Shown piece after piece: positions 14,451 through 24,483 of a stretch of 64,000 nucleotides of DNA. The notes under the pieces were generated by a model. It saw only the letters and a list, made by a program, of their open reading frames with translations. It did no database searches and was not told the DNA's origin. The position numbers and the translations under genes are program-made. Within the stretch, counting starts at the first letter, position 1, and each line of letters begins with the position of its first letter. This stretch comes from Erinaceus europaeus (taxonomy: Eukaryota; Chordata; Mammalia; Eulipotyphla; Erinaceidae): NCBI RefSeq assembly GCF_950295315.1, contig NC_080166.1, positions 99,577,141 to 99,641,140 on the forward strand, in the 5' to 3' direction.

Positions 14451-15225
14451 TTTGGAGGGAAACTCTATTCTCCATTTAGACTTGAAGCAAGTCACATTCA
14501 AGGGTACCTCCTATTCTCTAGGGTTCCCCTAATGGTTCACTGATGGACTAGCTAAAATATAACTTGATGGAGTCCACTGGTCTACTGCATCTGATAAACC
14601 TCAATGCAAGTTATTGATAGAGGCATAGAAGGAATACCAGCTAGTGACTGGATTTCAACATCCTTCTTATAACTTTAGTTAATACTCTTTTGATGAACCA
14701 GGTTGCTGACTGAACTTGGTTTACTGACTCTGCTGTATAGTTTGCATTGGGGAAACTATAGATTGGTAGATTAAATATAGTTCTCTGTGAGTTATAAATC
14801 ATTGCTGCTGGCTGAATCAAATGAAATTAAATAATTTAATTATTTAAATTCATTATTAAATAATGAATTTAAATGATGTAGATACTTATTTTAAAGGTCT
14901 GCTCCCATGAAACTGACTAATAAAACTGCTGATTGAGGGAAGGCCTTACTGCTTGTACTTGTCACCATACCTGAGATCGCAGCACATTTACCAAAATAGG
15001 ATATAGCAAAGCAAAGGATTTTCCTTCTGATATAAAGGCTACCAGTTTCTTACAGTGACTTGCCAAAAGTTTAGAGGGGAATCACTTCACATGGGATGTT
15101 ACTCTTGCCTGAGGCCTGAAAGACTATAAGAAACATGACTCCCTTCTTGGAATTATTATTATATCCAGGTACTGTAAATGCTTGTTAAGTTGTGGAGTTA
15201 CTGAGGTCTGATTAATATCAGCTCA
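14451..15225. other. Unique sequence with one perfect palindrome
   Basis: No gene or transposon was identified. The palindrome at 14842-14874 is listed separately. Confidence 0.45.
14842..14874. repeat. 33-bp AT-rich palindrome
   Basis: Arms ATTTAAATTCATTATT (14842-14857) and AATAATGAATTTAAAT (14859-14874) are exact reverse complements around a single A. It could extrude a cruciform. Confidence 0.9.
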
Positions 15226-15227
15226 AT

Positions 15228-15855
15228 TTTAATTTATTGTGGGGTTAATGATTTACAATAGTTTACAGTGCACAGCTTATCTCCCCTTGATAGGTGTGTT
15301 GTAGTTATTATTGTAGTTATTGATGTAGTTATTATATAAGACAGAGAGAAATGGAGAGAGGAGGGGAAGACAGAGAGGAGGAGAGAAAGACACCTGCAGA
15401 CCTGCTTCAGCACCAATGAAGCGACTCCCCTGCAGGTGGGGAGCTGGGGGCTTGAACCAGGATCCTTACACCCTTACACTGGTCTTCGTGTTTCATGTCA
15501 CGTGCACTTAATCCACTGCGCTACCGCCTGACTCCCGCCCCTTGATAGGTATATAGGGGACACACCAGGACCTCAATGTCCCTTTACCCCATCTACCCCC
15601 CTCCTTCCCCAGAGTCCTTTGTTTTGGTGCAATATACTACACCCAGTCCAAGTTTTATCTTAGTTTTTTCTTACTGTCATTTATACTTTAATTCCACTTA
15701 TAAATGAAATAATTTAGGATTTGTCTTTCTCCTTTTGGCTAATCTCACTCAACGTGATATTTTCAAATTCTGACCAAAATATTACAAAGGAGATGATCTC
15801 ATCACTTTTAACTGCTACATAGCATTACATTGTGTATATGTACCACAATTTTCTT
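15228..15855 (-). mobile_element. Old L1-B-like fragment, split by a SINE
   Basis: 'tttattgtggggttaatgatttacaatagt' is the reversed L1-B terminus. After the SINE at 15296-15537 it resumes with 'ccccagagtcctttgttttggtgcaat' and diverged ORF2 C-terminal sequence ('ctgctacatagcattacattgtgtatatgtaccac'). Confidence 0.7.
15296..15537 (-). mobile_element. SINE A with 13-bp TSD
   Basis: The TSD CCCCTTGATAGGT is exact at 15283-15295 and 15538-15550. The reversed head 'actgcgctaccgcctgactcc' is intact. The tail is short (tgttgtagttattattgtag). It is inserted into an L1-B-like fragment. Confidence 0.93.
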
Positions 15856-15867
15856 TCTTTCTTTCTT

Positions 15868-15915
15868 AAAATTTCTTTATTGGGGGATTAATGGTTTACA
15901 GTTGATTTAGTCTTT
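15868..15915 (-). mobile_element. L1-B terminal stub
   Basis: 'aaaatttctttattgggggattaatggtttacagttga' is the last 45 bp of an L1-B 3'UTR, severely truncated. Confidence 0.6.
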
Positions 15916-16490
15916 TTTATAATTGGATTCCTTTCATTGAAGATGTCTTTAAAAATTATACAGAAAAGAATTCTGCCAATGTTTTCCTCTAAGTATTTGT
16001 GAGTTCACTACATTATCAGCTGTAATAATCCACTCACCCAATGAAGATGAGTTCAAATAAATTGTTGAGGATCCTCAGTCAGAGAGTATAAGTTTGGTAG
16101 TGTTTTTAATATAAGCTCTCACATGACTATAGGGCCTTCTGGTACCGAAATAATTGAATTGAACATAGACTCATTTCAAGAGCCAAAATGGTGTGCAAAT
16201 GTTGGTTTATCATGTAAAGATTTCCTTACACTCCATGGTGGGAGTTGTCTCTTGTTATGGTGGTGATTCCTTTTGCTGTGCAGCAGCAGCTTTTCAGTTT
16301 AATGATAGTCCCACTGATTTATATTTGCTTGTTTTCCCCACAATTGGATTTTGAATCAGTGAAGATGTTACAGAAACTTAGATGGAATAGAGTTCTGCCT
16401 ATGTTTTCCTCTAAGTAGTTGATGGTTTCTAGCCCAGCTTCTAAATCTGTAATCCATTTGGAGCTTACTTTTGTATATGATGATGCTTCT
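15916..16490 (-). mobile_element. Decayed L1 ORF2 fragments
   Basis: Segments at 15930-15998 and 16230-16480 match the ORF2 stretch seen at 3600-3750: both contain 'ttctgcc(a/t)atgttttcctctaagta', and the second also has 'ccatttggagctta'. They overlap in ORF2 position and are separated by the left arm of the inverted repeat, so the locus is rearranged or holds two copies. Confidence 0.6.
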
Positions 16491-17084
16491 AGTCTTAATA
16501 TTTTTTAAGGACTGAACTCGGGACCTCAGAGTTGAGAATCCAATACTTTATCAACATTGCATGCCTCACCTCTTGACCACATTCAGCTTGTCTTTTTAGT
16601 TGCATTCCTATAGCCATTGACATTTCACGTAAATGTTGTTTTGAATGATTATCATTTGAAGTGGCATGGAAAACAATGCACAGTTTGGACTTATGTCCCT
16701 TAGGTAGCACTATGAATTTATACGATAGTCATCTATTATCTATGAAGTGCTTCATCAGAACTTGACCATGATGGCATCCTGATCTTGGACTTCCCAGCCT
16801 CTACAACTGTGAGAAATTTTTGTTGTTTATCACACTTGGTCTGTGGAATTTTGTTCATACAGCCCAAATTGACTTAAGACAGTGAGTGTCCCAACAATCA
16901 AGGACAGAATTCAATTATTTGGGTACCATAAGGCCCTATAGTCATGTGAGAGCTTATGTTAATAACACCACCAAAACTTATACTCTCTGATTGAGGATCC
17001 TCAACAATTTATTTGAACTCAACTTCATTGGGTAAGTGGATTATTGTGGCTGATAATATAGTGAACTCACAAAAATATTAGAAG
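15988..17084. repeat. Long inverted repeat, arms about 173 bp
   Basis: The left arm 15988-16160 and right arm 16909-17084 are reverse complements at about 90% identity by eye, with long exact runs such as 'aataaattgttgaggatcctca' and 'agctctcacatgactatagggcc'. The spacer is about 750 bp and contains L1 ORF2 remnant and a MaLR-like LTR end. The arms are not an L1 or SINE I recognise. Confidence 0.85.
16740..16882 (+). mobile_element. MaLR (MLT1/MST-like) LTR 3' end
   Basis: 'cttggacttcccagcctc.acaactgtgagaaatttttgttgttta' followed by 'ggtctgtggaattttgttcata.cagccc' and 'gacttaagaca' follows the conserved 3' end of mammalian MLT1/MST LTRs from memory. It is an old ERVL-related non-coding remnant. 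Confidence 0.7.
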
Positions 17085-17382
17085 ACAAGATTATAGAAAC
17101 AAGGACTAAATGATTTCAAACAATTTTCTGTGGATCCATTCCTTTTCTTTATACCTTGGGAGCAGAAAACTGACCTTGTTATGAATTATCTTTGAAAGAA
17201 TTTTTACTAACACAACATTGGCAAATGAAAATAAAGTGACTTTCTAGAGTAAAGATAGTTATCCTCACTACCTCTTATAAAGTATTTGCAATACCTAAAT
17301 GCAGAGTCATACTCCTATGATACAGTCTACTAAATGGGTAACTATTATCTGTACCTTTTTGCAGTGTATTATGACAGCACAG

Positions 17383-17856
17383 TGTCGTGCTGCGTCGCGG
17401 AGAAGAGAGAGAGGAGATCCGGAGCGAAGAGGGAACACAAATCTTTATTTGCACTGGCACCTCAGAGTTGGGTGAGAGAGAAGCAGGTTGGGCCACGTGG
17501 GGGTAGAAAAAATGGCTGCCTCACGCAGTAACCTTTCCTGCATCTAAACACTGAAGTGAAGAGCCGGCAAGAGAACGAGGTGCGGAAGAAGAAGGGCTTT
17601 TATGGGAGTAGCTCTTGCGAGAATGGGAAGGGGGAGGAGTAACCATAGCACTCCAGGGTAGGATAATAACTCTCGAGAGAATGGGAAGGGGGAGGAGTAA
17701 CCAGAGCACTGCAACTATTGCGGGGAATAGACAATGCCCTGAGGGCACAACATGGCGGAACAGATGCTATGAGAATGTCCCAACTCTCGTGGGAACTAGC
17801 AATAGCCCGAGGGGACAACATGGCAGATGTGACTACATCTGTACAATTTCCCAGCA
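17383..17856 (-). mobile_element. Solo ERV LTR with 6-bp TSD
   Basis: The TSD GCACAG is at 17377-17382 and 17857-17862. The LTR is 474 bp and runs TG...CA. On the minus strand AATAAAGATTTGTG supplies a poly(A) signal. Its 'gagaagagagagaggag' edge and 'cacaaatctttatt' match the LTRs at 34798 and 45563. It differs by internal duplications (17619-17655 versus 17677-17713; 17733-17758 versus 17801-17826). No retroviral genes flank it. A 6-bp TSD fits a class II (ERVK-like) origin. Confidence 0.85.
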
Positions 17857-18057
17857 GCACAGGATATAACACCTTTCATAACAGGCCTATGAACATGACA
17901 AGGCACTCACTTAACCCAGTAATTATCTCAGACTCTTCAAGGATGCAGAATTGAGGGCCACCAACCTACTACAAGTTGGTTTAGTGAGTTCAGAAGTCTT
18001 CCTGTGCACGAGCATCTGCTCAGATTGGATAGTGCAATTTCTCCTGAGATTTGAATC

Positions 18058-18295
18058 TTCCTCCCTCCTTTCCTTCTTTCCTCTCTCCCTCCTTCCCTCC
18101 CTTCCTTTCTTTATTCCTTCCTTCCTTCCTTCCTTCTTTCCTTCCTTCCTTCTTTCCTTCCTTCCTTCCTCCCTCCCTCCCTCTCTTCCTCCTTCCCTCT
18201 CTTCCTTCCTTCTTTCCTTCCTTCCTTCCTTCCTTCCTTCCTTCCTTCCTTCCTTCCTTTCCTTCCTTCCTTCATCCCTCCCTCCTTTCCTTTCC
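18058..18295. repeat. (CCTT)n pyrimidine tract
   Basis: About 240 bp is almost purely C/T on the plus strand, built from ccttcctt and ccctccct units. Open frames through it encode only low-complexity Phe/Leu/Pro/Ser or Lys/Arg/Glu/Gly repeats and are not genes. Confidence 0.95.
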
Positions 18296-18345
18296 CAGAG
18301 CTTCACTGCTCTGGATAACTTTTGATAATAGAAAGAAACAGACAG

Positions 18346-18570
18346 AGCAGCCAGGCAGTGGTGTACCTGGTTAAGTGCACACAGCACAGTGCTTAAGGAC
18401 CTAGGTTCAAATACCTGGTGCCCTCCTGCAGTGGAGAACTTCATGAGTGATGAAGCAGGGCTGCAGGTGTCTATTTTTTTTCCTTCTCTAAATCCCCTAC
18501 CCCTCTCAGTTTCTCTCTGTCTCTATCCAATAATAACTAAATAAATAAACAATAAAGAAATGAGTTTTAA
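18346..18570 (+). mobile_element. SINE B
   Basis: Head 'gccaggcagtggtgtacctggttaa', B-box-like 'ggttcaaatacc', body 'tgaagcagggctgcaggtgtct' and tail 'ccaataataactaaataaataaac'. Confidence 0.85.
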
Positions 18571-19125
18571 AAAAACAGAAACAGAGAAGAAGGAGAGGGA
18601 GAAAGAAAGATAGGAAGATACTACTGCACCAAAGCTTACTCCAATTTGTCCCATCCCATGGGACCTTCAACATGGGTTAACCTAGGAGAGGGAGTGAGGA
18701 CAAGGACAAGAGGGAGAGGACAGAGGACAAGAGACAGGAGAGAAATGAGACAAGTCAAGATTCTGATCAAGTCTGTTTATTAGCACCAAAGGTGCTGTTT
18801 TTAAGGCGGGGCATGGGGGGAGTTAGCAGTTGGGGACTGTTGATTGAAGTGGTGTGTTGTCATGGTAATCAGCCTTTATCTGGAAGGTCCTGGGTGATTC
18901 TTGGGGAAATGGAGTTGGGAGTCTGTGAACAAAGACTCTAAGGAGTAGAGAAGCAGGAACTTATCTTTTAAGCAAGGCCTTCTGTGAACAAAGACTCTGT
19001 GGTCATGCCAATAGCAACCTTGAGGGCACATGTGGCTCCCCACACCAATTCATTTGGGATCAGGCTCAAAACTGGATTCTATATAAGGCAAGGCAGGCAT
19101 TACTCAGGTGAGCTATTCTACATGC
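18571..19125 (-). mobile_element. SINE E, split by a solo LTR
   Basis: 'agaaagaaagataggaagatactactgcaccaaagctt' precedes the LTR. 'ggatcaggctcaaaactgg' and 'aaggcaaggcaggcattactcaggtgagctattc' follow it. Together they resemble the tRNA-like repeats at 21811 and 22000. Confidence 0.65.
18647..19044 (-). mobile_element. Solo ERV LTR (second family), 6-bp TSD
   Basis: The TSD CCAATT is at 18641-18646 and 19045-19050. The LTR is 398 bp, from TGTCCCATCC to GGCTCCCCACA. The minus strand carries AATAAACAGACTTG as a likely poly(A) signal. An 18-bp direct repeat TCTGTGAACAAAGACTCT occurs at 18922-18939 and 18981-18998. It does not resemble the 17383 LTR. No internal retroviral sequence adjoins it. 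Confidence 0.88.
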
Positions 19126-19561
19126 CCTTATTTTCTTTCTAAAACTCTCAAATGAAGGTACAGTCTAGCTAAATGTACCCTCAGTGTAATACTTGGTTAC
19201 AGAGAATAAAATAACAAACTCAAGGTTGCTGACAGCCTTGACTAACTAACATTAAGGAAAAAATGGAAAATTATTCCCATTGTGAGGGGGAAACATTTTT
19301 TTCTCCTGCTCACTTTTTTGTATTTATTTATTTATTTATTTTTAAATCTTATTGAGGATAAATAATGATTTACAAGATAGTTGTCATCGTGTCAGTACAG
19401 TTTATTTTTAAAAATTCTTATTAGTGGTTTAATAATTATTAACAAGATTATAAGATAACAGGAATATAATTTCATCCAGTTCCCACCACCACCAGTCTCA
19501 TCCCCTCCATTGGAAACTTCCCTATTCTTTGCCCTTCTGGGATTATGGACCAAAATTCTTT

Positions 19562-19832
19562 TTTAAAAAATATTTTATTTATTTATTTATGCTCTTTTGT
19601 TGTTTTATTGTTGTAGTTATTGTTGTTGTTGTCTTTGTTGGATAGGACAGAGAAAAATGGAGAGGGGAAAGACAGAGGGGAAGAGAAAGATAGTCACCTA
19701 CAAACCTGCTTCACTGCCTCTGAAGTGACCCCCCTGTAGGTGGGGAGCCAGGGGCTCGAGCCGGAATCCTTGCTCTGGTCCTTGTGCTTTGTGCCATATG
19801 CACTTAACCCACTGTGCTACCGCTTGACTCCC
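19562..19832 (-). mobile_element. SINE A with 11-bp TSD
   Basis: The TSD CAAAATTCTTT is at 19551-19561 and 19833-19843. The element is complete, with reversed head 'ccactgtgctaccgcttgactcc'. It interrupts an old L1 3'UTR, so it is younger than that L1. Confidence 0.92.
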
Positions 19833-20348
19833 CAAAATTCTTTATGAGGTGCAGAAGGTGGGAGGTCTGGCTTCTGTAATTTCTTCTCCACTGGACATGG
19901 GCATTGTCAGGTTAATACATACCCCCAGCCTTTTTCTGTCTTTCCCTAGTGGGGCAGAGCTTTGGAGAGGCAAGACTTCTAGACACACTGGTGAGGTCAT
20001 CTGCCCAGGGAAGCAAGGATAGAATCACAGTAGTATCTGCAAAGATATAAAGCAGGACAAATTAGTTAATAAACAGGAGCCCTAGGGTAAGAATAGAGTA
20101 GATGGAATTGGAGTCTGTGTGGGAAGAAGTTAGGAAGTCTATTTTAAGTATGTTCCATGGGGCCCATGACTTTAGTAATTTTTGCCTGAGCCTGATAGCT
20201 AACATGCAGGTAGACCAAAAATAATGTCTGGAAAGATGGTGTCAGAATTGAGAATAGTACTAGTAAGCTGGATTAGGGCAGAGAATAGCTCCCAAATATG
20301 AGGAAAGTATATAAATATCAGCTTTTTACCCCATTGACCTGACTCAGG

Positions 20349-20372
20349 GCATATATATATATATATATATAT
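20349..20372. repeat. (TA)n microsatellite
   Basis: About 12 TA units lie within the old L1 3'UTR. Confidence 0.85.
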
Positions 20373-20861
20373 TCACATTTAGCACAGGATTCTGTGTAAC
20401 CTCTGAGTCCCTGTAAGTCTGAGCTCACATTCCATGGTCACAGCTAGGAAGATTCTAGTCTGTATTCATTTCAGGACCAGTCTTCCTCAAGTGACAGAAT
20501 AAGCTGATCCAGCCTCCCTTCAGAGAGTGGGACAGTCCTTATCATTGCTGTTCTACATTGAGGGTAATGTCCTGTAGAGGCCCACAAAAGGGCTTATGAT
20601 GATGTTCTGATAGAAGTGACCCATGATAGGGGAGTGAGGGATCTACTAGAGGCCTAGTCCCATCAAATCTATGTGGGCATTCAAGGATTCCCTGACTAGA
20701 GCCCTAGTTGAAGTGGCTCATATTGACCAAAAAAGCCATTATTAAGTGAGCTAGTCTCTTACCCTTATCCAGCTTTTGTAGTCCTTTCTTTATCTGAAGA
20801 GGTTAGACTTTCTCCAAGTTGTTAAATCCTTGAGTGCCATTTGTTGTAATGAGTAGTTTCT

Positions 20862-21143
20862 TTTTTTATATTTCTACTTTTTTTTTAATTTATAAAAAGG
20901 AAACATTGACAAAACCATAGGATAAGAGGGGTACAACTCCACACAGTTCCCACCATCAGAACTCCGTATCTCATCTCCTCCCCTGATAGCTTTCCTAATT
21001 TTTATACCTCTGGGAGTATGGACCTAGGGTCATTATGGGATGCAGTAGATGTAAGGTCTGGCTTTTGTAATTGCTTCTCCACTGAACATGGGTGTTGACA
21101 GGTCAATCCATACTCCCAGCCTGCCTCTCTTTTTCCCTAGGTG
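20862..21143 (-). mobile_element. L1-A 3'UTR fragment
   Basis: Poly(T) near 20876 is followed by 'aaaccataggataagaggggtacaactcc'. The copy is truncated after 'ctttttccctagg'. Imperfect flanking repeats 'tgagtagttt' (20850) and 'tgagtaattt' (21143) are probably the TSD. Confidence 0.85.
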
Positions 21144-21267
21144 AGTAATTTTTTACCAGTCCACGATAGGTGTCTATGTTACCACTTCTACCACCTGCTG
21201 AAATCCTTCACCTTTGTTTGTTGAGTCCCCAATATCCTTTCAACCTTCTTCCTGTTTCTCCTCTTTA

Positions 21268-21383
21268 TTTATTTTTTTATATTGTTTTCCTTTAGTGGGG
21301 GATTTATGTTTTACAGTTGCCAGTAAATACAATAGTTTGTACATGCATAACATTCCTCAGTTTTCCACATAACAATAGAACTT
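21268..21383 (-). mobile_element. L1-B 3' stub
   Basis: 'cctttagtgggggatttatgttttacagttgccagtaaat' is the reversed L1-B end. The similar flanks 'tttctcctcttta' (left) and 'ctctcctctttaaa' (right) suggest a TSD. Confidence 0.75.
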
Positions 21384-21810
21384 TGTCTCTCCTCTTTAAA
21401 ATCCTTGGCTCTACTGTAATCACCCACAGCTCATCTAAGTGTCACCCTATAGTTTCCTTGTCTTTTGTTTAATTAGTTATTTAATAATCATTTACAGATT
21501 ATAAAATTACTGGAGTTTAGTTGTACATCTCACCTACCACCATGGCTCTGTTCTCTTGCACCTCATGAGACCATCTTAGATATCACAAAGTATTAGAGAT
21601 CATTTGGTTGCTTTTTTTTTTTGCAATTTTATGAATTTTAATAATCAGTATTCCACATATGAGCAAAGCTATCTAGTAGCTGGCTTTCACCTTGCTAATT
21701 TCACTAAGCATGGCTACCTCTACTTCCACCTATTTTTTATCTTAAGGACACAATATCATCTTTCAATTGTAGAATAGTATTTCATTGACTGTATGTCCCA
21801 TAACTTTTTT

Positions 21811-21932
21811 TTCAGATAGAGACAGAGAGGCAGAGAAAGAGAGTGAAAGTATACTATAGCACCAAAGCTTCCTTTAGTGTGGTGGGGGCTGGGCTCAAAT
21901 CTGGGTTACACAAATGGCAAAGCAACATATAT
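21811..21932 (-). mobile_element. SINE E copy 1
   Basis: 'cagatagagacagagaggcagagaaagagag', 'agcaccaaagcttcc' and 'gggctgggctcaaatctgggtt' mark a reversed tRNA-like SINE. Confidence 0.6.
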
Positions 21933-21994
21933 TTTGAGCTCTCTCTCCCTCTCCCTCTTCCTTTCCCTCTCTCTCTCTCTCTCTCTCTCTTTCT

Positions 21995-22137
21995 TTCCCT
22001 GAATAAATAGAGGCAGAGAATGCAGAAAGGTAGAGAGAGAGAAAAGTGTGTGTGAGACAACACAGCACCAAAGCTTCCTTCAATATACAGAGGACCGGGT
22101 TCAAACCTGGGTTGTGCATATGGTAAAGCACATTATT
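21995..22137 (-). mobile_element. SINE E copy 2
   Basis: It shares 'cagcaccaaagcttcctt' and 'gggttcaaacctgggtt' with copy 1. A CT-rich run (21939-22000) lies between the two copies. Confidence 0.6.
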
Positions 22138-22345
22138 ATAGAAAACCCTTTGATGGTCTTTCATAATTTCTTTATCCAGTCATCTGTCTGGACATTTAAG
22201 CTGCTTCCACTCCTTGGCTATTGTGAATAATGCAGTTATAAACTCAGGGCTGCATATATTCCTTTGAAGAAGCATTTTCATGTCCTTTGGATATATGCCT
22301 AAGAGTGGTACTGTCCAGATCACTCTTTTGATGAGGTCGATTCAT

Positions 22346-22933
22346 CTGTACTCCTTAAGTAATCATTAATATATTAATAAGAATTATTAGGAGGAGGGCA
22401 GGGGAGCTTTAACACAAACTGGTCCACTTTTCCATTTTTCCTCAAAACTGAATCAGGCCCAAGGACTAGAAAGTCTCTTGCATCCTTCCTACCTGCGACT
22501 TCCCCTTATTCCCTTCTTACCTATGACTGATGCATCCGATAGTGATAGAATTCAGGCACTGTGTTCTATCTCCCGAAACTCCTACAGAGCCTATTTTTAT
22601 CATGCCTAAACTTTCTATGAAGTAGTTCTTTTAGTTAGCACCTTGACTATTCCTTTTTTGAAAAAAAAAATCTGATTTTCACATGACTAACTTTGAAAAC
22701 CACCAAAAATATTTGGAGAGAAGAGAACTGGGAGAACAGAGACTAGCCTTCTGTGGTGTTGGCTATCCTCATGCAATTTGGAAAAGTTTTCCTTTTCTTT
22801 CTGTTTTAAAAAGATTTAATCTCGTTCTTATGTAAAAGTGTAAAGTAATAAAAAAACAATGTTAAAGTGATACATTTTTTCTACAACATATGGTTATAAA
22901 GTAATCTTTTTTCTTCATTACCTTCTAGCACAT
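22346..22933. other. Unique sequence, nothing recognised
   Basis: No repeat family or gene was identified. Confidence 0.45.
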
Positions 22934-23026
22934 AAACATTAAAATCAAAGGGGAGTTGGGCGGTAGGGTATCGGGATAAGTGCAGGTGGTGCAAAGTGCA
23001 AGGACCAGCTTAAGAATCCCGGTTGG

Positions 23027-24483
23027 TTAATGTTATCATCACATTGTTTGGTAATTGGGTTAACTTTGAAAAGCCCTTTTGTTAGGGTTTTCTGTACAGT
23101 ACCCAGTATCTTGTATATAGCTGTGCTATTGGTTGCTTGCTTCTGATCTACTTGGTCTAGGCTTTTGAGAGAGTCTGCATATCAATTACACAGCCTATAT
23201 ATTGAAAAGATTCAGTTTGTGTTTTGAAAAACTTCAAGACATACAATTAATTTTCCCCTCGTATTAATTAACTAGTGATTTATATGACTACATTTTACTA
23301 GGAGTGTATATAAACACCATTCCCACCACCAAAAGACTGTGACCCATCCCTCCCACCCACTCCCACCCCCCACTGGCCCAGGAAGCTGCATGTCTACCCC
23401 TCACCACAGGGTTTTTACTTTGGTGCCCTACTTACAATTTGGTCAGGTCCTGCTTTTAGTTTCCCTTTCAGATCTTCTTCCTCAACTTCTGTTGATGAGT
23501 GGGATCATCCCATACTCATCTTTATCTTTCTGACTTAGCTCACTTAAAATAATTCCTTCTAGCTCTGTCCAAGTTGGGTCAGCGAAGGTGGGGTTGATTA
23601 TCTTTTTGAACCCTAAGACAGCAGGAACCTCACATCTCCACTATAGAGTCTCTACTTCCCCCAGTCCTGGAACCCTTGGACAGGGCCCACTTTCCCGTAT
23701 GCCTCTCCGAATCCATATCAAATAATATTGCATCTGCCAATCACAACCTAACCAACACAACGATTGCCACCTCAACATGCTTCACTTCAGACTGTGTCCA
23801 GAGACTTCACGTGTGGAATGACAACCCTTCAACTTCATTACTTGGGTGAGACCTTTCCTTTCATAGTATACTCTAATTCCATCTCAGGTGGTTCACTTCC
23901 TAACAAAGTCCCAAAACCTAGATATACACCAGTTTCTGTGAGAGAGAGCATATGTTCACACATATCTATAAACTACTGCAAAATATATGCCTGAAAGCAG
24001 AAGTGCACTAGAGTTTGCAGTGAGTACCCCCCTAACATTTCCTCTCCACTATTCCAAGCTTTGGGTCCATGATTGCTCAACAATTTATTTGGCTTCGTAT
24101 GTTAACTCTCTTTTCAGTCACCAGGTTCCAGATGTCATCAGGATGCCGGCCAGGCTTCCCTAGACTGAAGACCCCACCAATGTGTCCTGGAGCTCAGCTT
24201 CCCCAGAGACCCACCCTACTAGGGAAAGAGAGAGGCAGACTGGGAGTATGGACCGACCAGTCAATGCCCATGTTCAGCGGGGAAGCAATTACAGAAGCCA
24301 GACCTTCTACCTTCTGCAACCCACAATGACCCTGGGTCCATGCTCCCAGAGGGATAGAGAATGGGAAAGGTATCGGGGAGGGGGTGGGAAATGGAGATTG
24401 GGTGGTGGAAATTGTATGGAATTGTACCCCTCCTACCCTATGGTTTTGTTAATTAATCCTTTCTTAAATAAAAAAAAAAAAAA
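23027..24483. mobile_element. Twin-primed (5'-inverted) L1-A
   Basis: 23027-23593 is minus-oriented and covers the ORF2 end through the proximal 3'UTR. 23594-24483 is plus-oriented and covers the rest of the 3'UTR to poly(A). The junction ('gaaggtggggttgattatctt') joins segments that are contiguous in other copies, as expected for twin priming. Confidence 0.88.

Larger units (their letters stand above)
19405..20840 (-). mobile_element. Old L1-A-lineage 3'UTR
   Basis: It starts in '...ttattagtggtttaataattatt' and runs through 'tcccaccaccaccagtctcatcccc', 'ggtgggaggtctggcttctgtaatt' and 'tttccctagtggggcagagctttgg'. About 800 bp of more proximal 3'UTR follow, to 'ttaaatccttgagtg'. The same long proximal segment recurs at 60900-61600 but is absent from the younger L1-A copies. 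A SINE A splits it. Confidence 0.8.
21455..22345 (-). mobile_element. Old L1 (L1-C type) 3' end and ORF2 tail
   Basis: 'taataatcatttacagattataaaattactgg' is the reversed terminus. Later 'ttgtagaatagtatttcattgactg' and 'ggctattgtgaataatgcagttataaac' match the ORF2 C-terminal region. Two SINE E copies are embedded at 21811-22135. Confidence 0.7.

Noticed and set aside
17923..18444. 173-codon frame rich in Lys/Arg/Glu/Gly
   Set aside because: Translation of the (CCTT)n tract and a SINE; low complexity, no gene context.
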